This document shows, piece by piece, positions 38,215-47,059 of a DNA stretch of 52,254 bases. The stretch lies in assembly GCA_020718845.1 (NCBI GenBank), contig DYRG01000018.1:1-52254 (forward strand), read 5' to 3'. The DNA comes from Thiomargarita sp. (GTDB lineage Bacteria > Pseudomonadota > Gammaproteobacteria > Beggiatoales > Beggiatoaceae). Made by a program: the position numbers and the translations under genes. The notes below the pieces were generated by a model, which was not told the origin of the DNA, searched no databases, and saw nothing but the letters and a program-made list of their open reading frames with translations. Position 1 is the stretch's first letter. Every line of letters starts with the position of its first letter.

Positions 38215-39312
38215 ATGCAAATAAATGCAACAATTACTGGGATTGAATATAAGCCATTATTGGTTAATGAACTTGAGAATATTGAATTTCAAAGTTTTGA
38301 TATTAATACTTGCCCAACGTCGTGTGTAGTTTTTGATAAAAATATGAAATTTGCAATTTCAAAATGGGTTTCTCCGAAACGTACTCGTTCTTATCCTTAT
38401 GAAAGAATTTATAATACATTAGGAAGTAGTAAAAAAATTACTATCATTCCCATTATTAAAGATGAAGGTTTAGATGGAGATCGTGATTTTATTCAATGGG
38501 ATACATTATCTTTAATGTCTTTATTAGACGTATATGTCATTTTAGCTTATTATGATAATGCAGAGAAAAACATAAATTATAAAAATAAAATTACTAATCA
38601 ATTTTTTGATAATGAATATGTTTTAAATAAAATCCAAGAAATTAGCACTTATCATAGTTCTGCTTTGCATTGGAATTTAAAAGAATTAAATGAAAATTTC
38701 GTTCCGCTTATTCTTAAAGTTAAAGAAAATTATCATAAAATAAGTCAAATGTTTAATATTCAAATGCACAGTGAAAAAGGAATTGAAACTTTTCAAGAAA
38801 AAATTAATGAGAATTTGAATGCTTTTATGGTTTTTTCTCGTCAAAAAGCTAAAGAAGCCCAAAATAGAGAATTTGTTACCCAACAACCTAAAGAAAGTTT
38901 GCAAACATTAACTAAAGCTAAAATTACAATTACTAATTATTTAGGCGGGCAATATTTTTTCACTGTGGACGAAGTTGAAATAAATAATTTAGAACTAAAA
39001 TTAATTGAAGCAAAACATTCTAAATCAGCCATTTTACCAAGTATGAATGATATAAAAGATGGTTTGTTAAAAATGATTTTGTACACTAATTTAAAAGAAG
39101 TGCAAATCAATGATCAACAATACAAAGTAAAGCCTACTTTATTACTAACATCTACAGACTTAAGAACCGAAATAAATTCTGATTCAACATTACAAGAAGT
39201 TGAATCTTTTTATAAAAATAATAACTTAAAGAGAAAAAATATAGATTTAATCAATAAGTTATTTGATGAAGCAAAAATAAATAATTTCATAGTGAGCATA
39301 AGAAATGGTTAA
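38215..39312 (+). CDS. Putative type II restriction endonuclease (unfamiliar family)
   Basis: This 365-residue protein shares an 8-base overlap with an adenine methyltransferase gene, which points to the restriction partner. It has no recognisable ATPase or helicase motifs. The segment KDEGLDGDRDFIQWDTLSLM (residues about 83-101) looks conserved-family-like. A C-terminal LKLIEAKHSKS (Glu265, Lys267), with acidic residues upstream at Asp252/Glu253, fits the E-x-K half of a PD-(D/E)XK site. The gene is clearly more AT-rich and Lys/Asn-rich than its neighbours, suggesting recent transfer. Recognition sequence unknown. A different DNA-processing role is possible. Confidence 0.6.
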   Translation: MQINATITGIEYKPLLVNELENIEFQSFDINTCPTSCVVFDKNMKFAISKWVSPKRTRSYPYERIYNTLGSSKKITIIPIIKDEGLDGDRDFIQWDTLSLMSLLDVYVILAYYDNAEKNINYKNKITNQFFDNEYVLNKIQEISTYHSSALHWNLKELNENFVPLILKVKENYHKISQMFNIQMHSEKGIETFQEKINENLNAFMVFSRQKAKEAQNREFVTQQPKESLQTLTKAKITITNYLGGQYFFTVDEVEINNLELKLIEAKHSKSAILPSMNDIKDGLLKMILYTNLKEVQINDQQYKVKPTLLLTSTDLRTEINSDSTLQEVESFYKNNNLKRKNIDLINKLFDEAKINNFIVSIRNG

Positions 39313-40174
39313 AAGCCCGTTACGTTATCCTGGAGGAAAAAGTAAAGCATTAAAACAAATTTTACCATTAATTCCTCAGTTTGAAGAATATCGAGAACCT
39401 TTTGTGGGTGGTGGTTCGGTATTTTTAGCGTTAAAACAACTTTATCCGAATAAAAAATACTGGATTAATGATTTATATGTTGAATTGTTTCAATTTTGGC
39501 AAATAGTACAACAAAATATGCCAGCACTTTTAAAACAAGTCGAAATATGGAAAAATGAATTTAAAAATGGTAAATATTTATTTCAATATTTAAAAGAAAA
39601 TTTTGAAATCTTTGATTTAATTAAGAAAGCCAGCGCGTTTTTTGTTTTTAATCGAATTACTTTTTCTGGAACAACCGAAGCAGGTGGTTTTTCAGAACAA
39701 GCATTTCAAAAACGATTTACTGATTCAAGTATTCAAAGATTATCTGAACTAAATCTATTATTGAATGAAGTACAAATAACTAACGAAGATTACGAGCAAC
39801 TTATTAATAAAAAAGGAAAAGGTGTTTTTATATTCCTCGATCCACCTTATTTCTCAGCAACCAAATCAGCTTTATATGGAAAAAGAGGAACATTACATAA
39901 ACAATTTGATCATGAACGTTTTGCAAAGGTTATGAAAAACTGTAATTATAATTGGTTAATAACATACGATAATTCTGACTATATTAAAAAACTATTTTCT
40001 TTTGCAAATATTGTGGAGTGGGATTTAATGTATGGTATGCGAAATCAAACCGATCATTCAAAACAATTAGGACAAGAAGTGTTTATTTCTAACTTTAAGA
40101 TAAATTCAAAAATAGACAAAAAAATTTGTGAGCAAAAAAATATGTTTGTTAACACACTTCAGGAAATATTATAG
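39305..40174 (+). CDS. Dam-like D12-class DNA adenine methyltransferase
   Basis: The 289-residue protein contains KSPLRYPGGKSKALKQILPL and the SAM-binding FxGxG motif in REPFVGGGSVFLAL. It has NRITFSGTTEAGGFSEQAF in the middle and the catalytic DPPY in FLDPPYFSATKSALYGKRG. This is the N6-adenine alpha group (Dam/DpnM). The start overlaps the putative endonuclease gene by 8 bases, so translation is probably coupled. Composition is AT-rich like its partner. The specificity is not known. GATC is common in the window, so avoidance of that site is not obvious. Confidence 0.92.
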   Translation: MVKSPLRYPGGKSKALKQILPLIPQFEEYREPFVGGGSVFLALKQLYPNKKYWINDLYVELFQFWQIVQQNMPALLKQVEIWKNEFKNGKYLFQYLKENFEIFDLIKKASAFFVFNRITFSGTTEAGGFSEQAFQKRFTDSSIQRLSELNLLLNEVQITNEDYEQLINKKGKGVFIFLDPPYFSATKSALYGKRGTLHKQFDHERFAKVMKNCNYNWLITYDNSDYIKKLFSFANIVEWDLMYGMRNQTDHSKQLGQEVFISNFKINSKIDKKICEQKNMFVNTLQEIL

Positions 40175-40176
40175 TT

Positions 40177-40503
40177 ATGGCGATATTAACCAAAAAAGAC
40201 CCGAGCAATTTAGAAGAATATTTTGCGTTGATTGATTTGACGTTGTTTGAAATTAGCGATTTGCGCGCCGCGATTGAATTTGATGGTGAAGGTATGCAAG
40301 CTGTTGATTTTCTTGATGATCTTGAACGCGATTTAAACGATTTGAAAGCGCATTTGACCGACGGTTCTCATTTGTATGCGGTGGGGGATTTGCCTTATAT
40401 GGCGAAAATCAAGAGAGTCGATCATAAAGCCTTACCTTTCAAAACTTTACTTGAAGATATTAACCGCACGCATCGTAACGGAATGCGCATTGATGATGAT
40501 TAA
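40177..40503 (+). CDS. Conserved hypothetical acidic protein
   Basis: I do not recognise this 108-residue protein. It is acidic, soluble and helical, with the segment YFALIDLTLFEISDLRAAIE (about 15-34) and DFLDDLERDLNDLKAHLTDG (about 44-63). A C-terminal tail ends in MRIDDD. It stops directly before the response regulator-kinase gene (the next ATG follows the stop), so the two are probably cotranscribed and may act together. Base composition returns to that of the core genome here, so the AT-rich R-M patch ends just before it. Confidence 0.75.
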   Translation: MAILTKKDPSNLEEYFALIDLTLFEISDLRAAIEFDGEGMQAVDFLDDLERDLNDLKAHLTDGSHLYAVGDLPYMAKIKRVDHKALPFKTLLEDINRTHRNGMRIDDD

Positions 40504-41946
40504 ATGATGAATACTGAGCCGCTGGTTTTAATCGTTGACGACGACGAAAATGGTCGAGATTTGTTGGAAAGTTTGCTGCGCCGCGAGAAATGCCGTTTTT
40601 TGATTGCAAAAGATGGTGCGGAAGCGTTGCGACTGACGATTGAGCATTTACCCGATTTGATTTTGCTCGACGTGATGATGCCCGAATTGGACGGTTATGA
40701 AGTGTGTCGACGAATCCGCGCAAATCCGCAACTTGCTGAAATTCCTATCATTTTGCTCACCGCGTTAAATGACAAAGACTCGCGGCTCGAAGGTTTGGAA
40801 TCGGGCGCGGATGATTTCATCACAAAGCCTTTTGATCGTTTGGAATTGCGCAGTCGGGTGAGATCGATTTTGCGGCTCAATCGATATCGACGCTTAGTCG
40901 GAGAACGCCAGAAATTTCAATGGGTTGCAGAACATACTCAAGAAGGGTATTTGTTGCTCGACGATAACCAAAAGATTTGTTATGTCAATCCTAAAGCGGG
41001 AGATTATTTAAATATTCGTCCGCAAGATATTGAAAATAATGATTTTTATTTTATCGACACCATCGACAAAAATTACCGACGCGCGCCCGATGAATGGAAT
41101 GATTGGTTGCATCCGTTGCCCAATTCGCCGCAACGCCATTTGGTGCGCCCTGAAACTTCCGAAGCCCGCGAAATGTGGTTGCAAGTTGATGTTTTTAATG
41201 TTACTTCTCAACATTTAGTGCGATTGACCAACATTAGCGAACAAATGCGCACGATGCGTCAAACGTGGGTGTTTCAAGATTTGGTCGCGCATAAATTATT
41301 GACTCCAGTCAATGGGTTAGCGTTGATCGAGCATCCGCCTTCTTTAGAAACCCTTCCAGAAGAGTGGCAGGAATATTGGGAAATCGCCGCGTTTAGTGCA
41401 AAACGATTGCGCAATCAAGTCAGTGAAATTATTCATTATATGCAACATATTCCTAAATTATTGAAACCTGGGAGTTTTTGCACGCTTCACGATTTAAGAT
41501 CGCCATTAGTAAAATTAGCCGAAGAAACCAAGATTTTGTTAAGAATTAGTTTTGTGCAACCGCTTGAGTATTTGAATATCGGCGCGGACGTGGAGTTGTT
41601 ATCGTGGATATTTCGTGAGTTGTTCACGAATGCAAAGAAATTTCATCCCACTAAATCTCCCGAAGTGACTGTTTTTGCTGAAAAAATTAACAACGATAAA
41701 ATCACTTTAATTATCAGCGATAATGGAAGAACTTTAGCGCAAGATGAACTCTCTAAAATCCTCAAACCTTATTATCAAAGCGAGAAATACATTACGGGAG
41801 AAATCGCAGGAATGGGATTAGGTTTAACGGCAATCAATTCTTTGGTGCGAGGATTAGGCGGTTATTGCCGCGTTCTCAATAATTTTGAAAGCAACGGCGT
41901 GCGCGTTGAAATCACTTTACCATTAGAAACTAATGCCCGTAAATAA
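40504..41946 (+). CDS. Response regulator fused to PAS and histidine kinase-like domains
   Basis: The 480-residue protein begins with a receiver domain (residues 6-125) with Asp12-14, the phosphoacceptor Asp56 in LLDVMMPELDGYEV, Thr86 and Lys108. A PAS-like domain (about 138-245, FQWVAEHTQEGYLLLDDNQK) follows. A kinase region has His263 in LVAHKLLTPVNGLAL, reminiscent of HExxxP boxes, and an ATPase domain with RELFTNAKKF, DNGRTL and GMGLGLTAINSL. There are no membrane helices. Receiver-first hybrid kinases usually take phosphate from an upstream sensor and signal onward. The partner is unknown; the 108-residue protein upstream is a candidate. Confidence 0.9.
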   Translation: MMNTEPLVLIVDDDENGRDLLESLLRREKCRFLIAKDGAEALRLTIEHLPDLILLDVMMPELDGYEVCRRIRANPQLAEIPIILLTALNDKDSRLEGLESGADDFITKPFDRLELRSRVRSILRLNRYRRLVGERQKFQWVAEHTQEGYLLLDDNQKICYVNPKAGDYLNIRPQDIENNDFYFIDTIDKNYRRAPDEWNDWLHPLPNSPQRHLVRPETSEAREMWLQVDVFNVTSQHLVRLTNISEQMRTMRQTWVFQDLVAHKLLTPVNGLALIEHPPSLETLPEEWQEYWEIAAFSAKRLRNQVSEIIHYMQHIPKLLKPGSFCTLHDLRSPLVKLAEETKILLRISFVQPLEYLNIGADVELLSWIFRELFTNAKKFHPTKSPEVTVFAEKINNDKITLIISDNGRTLAQDELSKILKPYYQSEKYITGEIAGMGLGLTAINSLVRGLGGYCRVLNNFESNGVRVEITLPLETNARK

Positions 41947-42103
41947 TAAAATCAGATAGGTCTTTGAAACCTGCAAAATGATTTGTGGAATGGCGAGAAA
42001 GCAAAGGTAATAAATCAGTTAGAATCGGGAATAATTTTAGAAAATATTTAGAGAAATAAGAATCGCCCATTTGAATAAACAATTCTCCTTTTTCTAAATC
42101 AGA

Positions 42104-42799
42104 TCATGAGATTAAAGAACGATTGATTTCTTCTAAAGCAATAACGGGATCAACGGCAGCGGTAATTGGGCGACCAATCACCAAATAATTTGTTCCTAAA
42201 TCAAGAGCTTGCGAAGGTGTTAAAATGCGTTGTTGATCGTTTTGTGCGCTACCAATTGGTCGAATACCTGGAGTTACTAATAGAAAATCTTTTCCAATGC
42301 TTTCGCGCAATAATTTGATTTCTTTAGGAGAGCAAACAACGCCATCTAAACCCGCTTTTTTGGTCAATAATGCCAATCGTTGAACGTGGGTTTCTACATT
42401 TGAGGAAATCCCGATTTCTAACAAATCCGCATCGTTTAAACTGGTTAAAACCGTTACAGCAATTAAAATCGGCGGTTGCGAAAATTTTATTAAGGCATTC
42501 CGCGCAGCTTCCATCATTTTAACCCCGCCAGACGCATGGACATTCACCATCCACACGCCCATCGCCGCCGCCGCCTCGACCGCTTTTGCAACCGTGTTTG
42601 GAATATCGTGGAATTTCAAATCTAAGAAAATTTTGAAATCAAGTGCTTGTAATTGCTCAATAATTTGCGATCCAGATCGAGTAAAAAGTTCTTTGCCAAC
42701 TTTCAAATGACAAGGTTGTCCCCGCAAGCGTTTTGCTAAATTTAAAGCAGAATTCGCATCGGGAAAATCTAACGCAACGATAATAGGTTGTTGATTCAT
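42104..42799 (-). CDS. pyrF: Orotidine 5'-phosphate decarboxylase
   Basis: PyrF makes UMP from OMP, the last step of de novo pyrimidine synthesis. The 231-residue TIM-barrel protein has IIVALDFPDANSALN, the catalytic DLKFHDIPNTVAKA, and LVTPGIRPIGSAQNDQ for phosphate binding. It lies on the minus strand after cytochrome c, with a terminator between them, so it has its own promoter. The gap to the kinase gene on its 3' side (41947-42103) has no confident gene. Confidence 0.97.
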   Translation of the reverse strand: MNQQPIIVALDFPDANSALNLAKRLRGQPCHLKVGKELFTRSGSQIIEQLQALDFKIFLDLKFHDIPNTVAKAVEAAAAMGVWMVNVHASGGVKMMEAARNALIKFSQPPILIAVTVLTSLNDADLLEIGISSNVETHVQRLALLTKKAGLDGVVCSPKEIKLLRESIGKDFLLVTPGIRPIGSAQNDQQRILTPSQALDLGTNYLVIGRPITAAVDPVIALEEINRSLIS

Positions 42800-42810
42800 C
42801 TCATTATTTC

Positions 42811-42844
42811 CAAAAAGAAACGCCCCACGATTCCGAAGGGCGTT
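42811..42844 (-). terminator. Terminator after the cytochrome c gene
   Basis: AACGCCC (42819-42825) pairs with GGGCGTT (42838-42844). Read on the minus strand, the stem is followed by TCTTTTTGG, a T-rich tail. It separates the cytochrome gene from pyrF. Confidence 0.8.
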
Positions 42845-42865
42845 CGCTTAACATTAAAGACCGAT

Positions 42866-43171
42866 TTATTTGATGGACAAAATCCAAGTAACGAGGGTTT
42901 TGAGGTCGTCGTCGCTCACGGCGGGGTTAGGTGGCATTGGGATTTGACCCCACGCGCCACTGCCGCCTTTTTTGACTTTTTCAATCAACTTGCCCATGTC
43001 TTCCGCTTTGTATTTTGCGGCGACATCTTTGTAAGAGGGACCAACTAATTTAGCGTCGGTTTTGTGGCAAGCGAGGCAGTTGTGTTTTTTAGCCAATTCT
43101 TCGCTTGCTTGAACGCCGCCACTCAATAATGCGGTCGCTGCTAACGCGCTGATTAATAAACTTTTTTTCAT
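42866..43171 (-). CDS. Class I cytochrome c (c551/c552-like), periplasmic
   Basis: The 101-residue protein has a Sec signal peptide (KKSLLISALAATALLSGG, cleavage likely after VQA). The heme motif is CLACH (Cys32, Cys35, His36), and the distal Met79 lies in WGQIPMPPNPAVSD. The small size and the order of motifs are those of soluble cytochrome c551/c552 electron carriers in the periplasm, which shuttle electrons to oxidases or nitrite reductase. Which partner it serves is not visible. Terminated by the hairpin at 42811-42844. Confidence 0.93.
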   Translation of the reverse strand: MKKSLLISALAATALLSGGVQASEELAKKHNCLACHKTDAKLVGPSYKDVAAKYKAEDMGKLIEKVKKGGSGAWGQIPMPPNPAVSDDDLKTLVTWILSIK

Positions 43172-43249
43172 AATGAAGTAACTCCGATGAATCTAAATGA
43201 TCAAGAAAATATTATCCCACACTTCACTTGTAATGTCATCTAACCTACA

Positions 43250-44353
43250 TCAAGGCTTGCCAAGATTTTGTAACATTTCCAAAGCGTTACCTTTTTCTTG
43301 AACGGTTGCGGGATTAGTTTCTTCGGTTGGAATTTTGAACAATTCCTCACGTTTTTGTAATAATCCTTTCGCTTTGTGATCAGGGATAATATACACCCAG
43401 TTGCTCAAATGTTGATTAAATTGCTCAATGTCTTTGTTCAATTTTTCAACCGCAGTTTCTTTATTTTCTCCACTAATTAAATCAGGTTTTGCACTCGCAG
43501 ATAATTTCACATAATGCTTACCATCTTTGGTTTGTAGTATTAAAGAAATTTCCCAACCATCAAAAGTGTTAAAAACCGCTTGAATAGGATTTTCAAAATT
43601 AAACTCATTTGCTGAAACAACATCATCAAAATTCAAATGATCCAACGTTCTCGCAAGGTTTCTCACATTTGATTGTTCAATGTTAGCTTTTTCAGGTAAA
43701 TCAACAAGTTGGTAATTTTTATCGTCGGATTTTTCTCTAAATGCCCGAATTTGATTCACCACTACTTCACGAATGCGGCTTTCTTCAACATTCGCCACTT
43801 GTTTATCTAACCACTCAGCCATTTGTCGAGCAATAGTTAAATTACCTAATGCAACCCAACTTTGTTTATCAGTTGCTTTGCGAACATATATTTCATTGCG
43901 AGAAGAATCACCTTTTGAAGGGCGGGTTTTTCCAACAATCACATCTGCAACGGTATCATTACCTTTTTTCAAGGTTACTTGCACTGATTTAGCATTCTCA
44001 CTTGTGACATCTTCAACGTCGAGTTTGTTATAAAGTTCGGCTTTATCGGTTTTTGCCTCAACGGTGCTTAAATTTGCAACACCATTTAAAACATCAGCAA
44101 TTTTATCCATTGCAGCAGGATAATTTGCTTTTTCTTTCACGCCCCATTGTTCACCATTTTTGAGCAATGAAACCGCAGATGTTTTAGTTTTAATCTGGAT
44201 TTCATTCACATCTTTTAAAATGTCCAACAATTGAGGATATAACGCTTGATTTGTTTGCGTTGTTGAAACTGTAGGCGTTTGACTTAATTGACCCGCCAAC
44301 AAACCCGCTATTACAGTTACAATCGCAAGAATTCCAATCACTTTTCCATTCAT
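43250..44353 (-). CDS. DUF4340 protein, membrane-anchored
   Basis: The 367-residue protein has an N-terminal membrane helix (VIGILAIVTVIAGLLAG) and a long extracytoplasmic domain in DUF4340 style (ALYPQLLDILKDVNEIQIKT, then VTLKKGNDTVADVIVGKTRP). DUF4340 proteins are encoded beside GldG-type ABC components, as here, where it is the last gene of the operon. It is probably an accessory of that membrane complex. The substrate is unknown. Confidence 0.85.
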   Translation of the reverse strand: MNGKVIGILAIVTVIAGLLAGQLSQTPTVSTTQTNQALYPQLLDILKDVNEIQIKTKTSAVSLLKNGEQWGVKEKANYPAAMDKIADVLNGVANLSTVEAKTDKAELYNKLDVEDVTSENAKSVQVTLKKGNDTVADVIVGKTRPSKGDSSRNEIYVRKATDKQSWVALGNLTIARQMAEWLDKQVANVEESRIREVVVNQIRAFREKSDDKNYQLVDLPEKANIEQSNVRNLARTLDHLNFDDVVSANEFNFENPIQAVFNTFDGWEISLILQTKDGKHYVKLSASAKPDLISGENKETAVEKLNKDIEQFNQHLSNWVYIIPDHKAKGLLQKREELFKIPTEETNPATVQEKGNALEMLQNLGKP

Positions 44354-44368
44354 GATTTACTTTCTCCT

Positions 44369-46297
44369 TTAAGCTGTTGCCAATCCACGTTTTCTACGAC
44401 CACGATAGAAACTCAGTAAAATCCCACCAAATGCAACCAAGAAAGGCACTAATCCAATATTGATCCATTTCAAGTTTCTATCTAAACGTTCAATATCTTT
44501 TTGCAATTCGTGTTGCACAGATCGTAATTCTTTACGGATTTTAACTTTCTCATCACGAAACCGAGTAATTTCTTTCTGTTGTTCCGCTGTTAAAACTTGT
44601 GCACTTGCACCTTCTTTACGATTACGTTGCAAGTCATTAAGTTTTTTTTCAGTGTCTTGCAATTGTGCGAGCAATTGTTTCTCTTTTTCACGGAATTTCA
44701 ACTCAGCATTTTTACGAATTTCCTCAACTTTCGTGAAAGGACGGGTAAATGTCCCACGATTTCGCACACTAATCAAATCATTGCTTCCCGTTAAATTATC
44801 CAACGCATTGGTCACAAACTTATCATTTGCTGCCATTGGTAAAGCAACTCGTTGACCTAAAAAGTTTTGAACTCTCACCCAAAATTTATCATCTAAAATA
44901 TCCGTGTCGGCAACTAAAATAATATTAGCTGCTTCTTTAGATTCTTTTAAACTTTCTTCAGTATTTTGAGGAGTTTCTTCTTTCGCTTTATCGTCTTTTT
45001 TCTCTTCTTTAGGCTTGCCGTCTGGAAATGCAGTTTTCAATTTGCCCGTTAAACGTGCTGCTAAAGTAAATTTACCTTCTGGTTTGAAACTTCTGACCAT
45101 TTCTTCGACATCCGCAAGCATTCCTAATTTGCTTCCTTCGATTAAGCTACCTTGCTCAGAAGTTTCTAATAAAGGCGTTAAAGTAGTTTCTGCACCCTCT
45201 TTTTTCTTTAATGAACCCGCCGTTGCAACTGCAATTGAATCTAATTTTGCCGTTACAATATCTTGATTATTAAAGTTTTTTTCATGCAGATCAATCCACA
45301 CAGGATAATCAACGACTAAGGCTTTTGAACCCTTTTGCATTTGGACTTTCTTAGCCAAACTTAAATCACCAATCGCTTTATTATCGATCATTTCAACTCC
45401 CCATGCTTCAAAGAGTTTTTTCAAATCAGAATTACGCGGTGCATTTAAACCCGCCATTGGATTATTTGGATCAACTGCTGGTTCATCAGTTTCTGCATAC
45501 GGATCAACAAAAGCTAATAAACGTCCACCTTTTAAAACAAATTGATCTAAGGCAAATAATGTTTTATCCGAGAAACCTTTAGGATGTACTAACATTAATA
45601 CGTCAATATCATCGGGAATTTTATCGACGGTTGTTTCAACTTTCTTCACTTGGAAAAGCTGTTTAATTTGATCGATAATCATCCAAGGTTGAGAACCTTC
45701 AGTGGCTTTCATAAATGGAGAACCCCCTTTACCTTGAATCGGCAACGTGCTCATAATTCCAACCACTTTTTGTTTTGGATTATCCAATTTGTAAATTAAC
45801 TGGGTAATATCGTATTCGAGAAACTCTTCACGATTAGGATTAAAGAAAGGCAAAACGGTTTCACCATCAGTGGTATTTGTTCCCACCAAACCAAAATAAA
45901 AGGTCGTATTTTCGCTTTCAATCGGCGCACCTTGTAATCCATTTGCAACCGCTTTGTCTTCTTCTTCAGAAAAAGGTTCTGGATCAATGAATTGCAACGT
46001 AATTTTACCACCCGATGCACGTTTGTATTCTTCTAAAAGTTCTTTCACACGAATCGTGTAAGCGTTGATACCGGCTAAACTAGGTGCAAGTTTTTGAGAA
46101 AGGTATAATTTCAAACTTACGGGTTCTTTCAAATTAGAAACGATATTGCGCGTCCCTTGAGAAAGGGTATAAAATTTGTTATCGGTTAAATCAATGCGCG
46201 TTGATTTGAAAGCGGTATTACTAATGATGTTCACCGCTAAAAATAAACCCAATGCTAACCCTAAACCTGCACTCGTTAGTAATAGTTTTTGATTCAT
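44369..46297 (-). CDS. GldG-like ABC auxiliary protein
   Basis: The 642-residue protein has an N-terminal helix (about 7-28) and a C-terminal helix (about 615-632). Between them lies a GldG/ABC_transp_aux domain: RIDLTDNKFYTLSQGTRNIV, then FIDPEPFSEEEDKA and LAFVDPYAETDEPAVDPNNP. A coiled coil (about 550-610) lies before the last helix. An Asp/Glu/Lys-rich insertion is near residue 430. Homologues are the GldG component of gliding-related transporters in Bacteroidota and components of unnamed ABC systems in proteobacteria. It sits between the permease and DUF4340 genes with 15-17 base gaps. Confidence 0.88.
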   Translation of the reverse strand: MNQKLLLTSAGLGLALGLFLAVNIISNTAFKSTRIDLTDNKFYTLSQGTRNIVSNLKEPVSLKLYLSQKLAPSLAGINAYTIRVKELLEEYKRASGGKITLQFIDPEPFSEEEDKAVANGLQGAPIESENTTFYFGLVGTNTTDGETVLPFFNPNREEFLEYDITQLIYKLDNPKQKVVGIMSTLPIQGKGGSPFMKATEGSQPWMIIDQIKQLFQVKKVETTVDKIPDDIDVLMLVHPKGFSDKTLFALDQFVLKGGRLLAFVDPYAETDEPAVDPNNPMAGLNAPRNSDLKKLFEAWGVEMIDNKAIGDLSLAKKVQMQKGSKALVVDYPVWIDLHEKNFNNQDIVTAKLDSIAVATAGSLKKKEGAETTLTPLLETSEQGSLIEGSKLGMLADVEEMVRSFKPEGKFTLAARLTGKLKTAFPDGKPKEEKKDDKAKEETPQNTEESLKESKEAANIILVADTDILDDKFWVRVQNFLGQRVALPMAANDKFVTNALDNLTGSNDLISVRNRGTFTRPFTKVEEIRKNAELKFREKEKQLLAQLQDTEKKLNDLQRNRKEGASAQVLTAEQQKEITRFRDEKVKIRKELRSVQHELQKDIERLDRNLKWINIGLVPFLVAFGGILLSFYRGRRKRGLATA

Positions 46298-46314
46298 TTT
46301 TAAAAAACTCCTTA

Positions 46315-47049
46315 TTAATCGGCTTTCTTCATTTCAATAAACACGATATTGGCAAACAACCAAAACGCCATTAATGAAATAAAATAAACTAAATCTCTCA
46401 AATCAATTACGCCTTTGCTCATTGCGTTGAAATGCGTCAAGAAACTAAAGGAACTAATCACATCAACAATGGTTTGAGAAGCCCAACCATTAAAGAAATC
46501 CAATACCATCGGCAAACCACTTAAAATAAACATCAAACACACCACCACACTAATAATAAAAGCAATGACTTGATTTTTAGTGAGCGCAGAAATGCTTGAT
46601 CCCATTGCAAGAAATCCACCTGCCATTAATAAACTTCCAATATATCCAGCAACAATTACCATATTATCGGGAGAACCCAAATAATTAACCGTAATCCACA
46701 TTGGAAAAGTTAAAGCTAATGCAATCCCCGTAAAAGCCCACGCTGCGAGGAATTTTCCTAACACAGCATCGGTAATTGAAATGGGTAAAGTTAAAATAAG
46801 TTCAATACTTCCACTTTTACGTTCTTCCGCCCACAAACGCATTGATAAAGCGGGAATCAGAAATAAATAAAGCCAAGGATGAAAGGTAAAAAAGGCTTGT
46901 AAATCAGCTTGTCCGCGTCCAAAAAAGCCGCCTAAATGAAACGTGAACACGCCACTTAATAAAAGAAAAATCACAATAAAAACATACGCAATCGGCGTAG
47001 AAAAATAGCCGTTTAATTCGCGTTTAAAGATAATATTAATGTTATCCAT
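46315..47049 (-). CDS. ABC-2 type permease (GldF-like)
   Basis: The 244-residue protein has six predicted membrane helices with the ABC-2 permease pattern. It starts IIFKRELNGYFSTPIAYVFI and has ERKSGSIELILTLPISITDA in the cytoplasmic coupling loop. It is the membrane domain for the ATPase encoded just upstream (10-base gap). It lies before the GldG-like gene, as in gld-type and related transporters. Confidence 0.9.
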   Translation of the reverse strand: MDNINIIFKRELNGYFSTPIAYVFIVIFLLLSGVFTFHLGGFFGRGQADLQAFFTFHPWLYLFLIPALSMRLWAEERKSGSIELILTLPISITDAVLGKFLAAWAFTGIALALTFPMWITVNYLGSPDNMVIVAGYIGSLLMAGGFLAMGSSISALTKNQVIAFIISVVVCLMFILSGLPMVLDFFNGWASQTIVDVISSFSFLTHFNAMSKGVIDLRDLVYFISLMAFWLFANIVFIEMKKAD

Positions 47050-47059
47050 GATTGAAACC

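Noticed and set aside
38215-40174. GATC as the target of the R-M pair
   Set aside because: D12 methylases often modify GATC, but GATC occurs in many genes of the window (for example in dusA and fmt) with no sign of avoidance. The target stays open.
41930-42070. Minus-strand ORF of about 46 codons between the kinase and pyrF
   Set aside because: It has an open frame and a ribosome-like AAAGGAGA nearby, but it is short, overlaps the kinase 3' end, and matches nothing I recognise. It may be a decayed gene fragment; evidence is too thin to list as a gene.
44460-44855. Plus-strand open frame of about 131 codons inside the GldG-like gene
   Set aside because: It is antisense to a well-supported gene. 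It is Cys/Ser/Phe-rich, as expected for an antisense shadow of Lys/Glu-rich coiled coil, and has no ribosome site that stands out.
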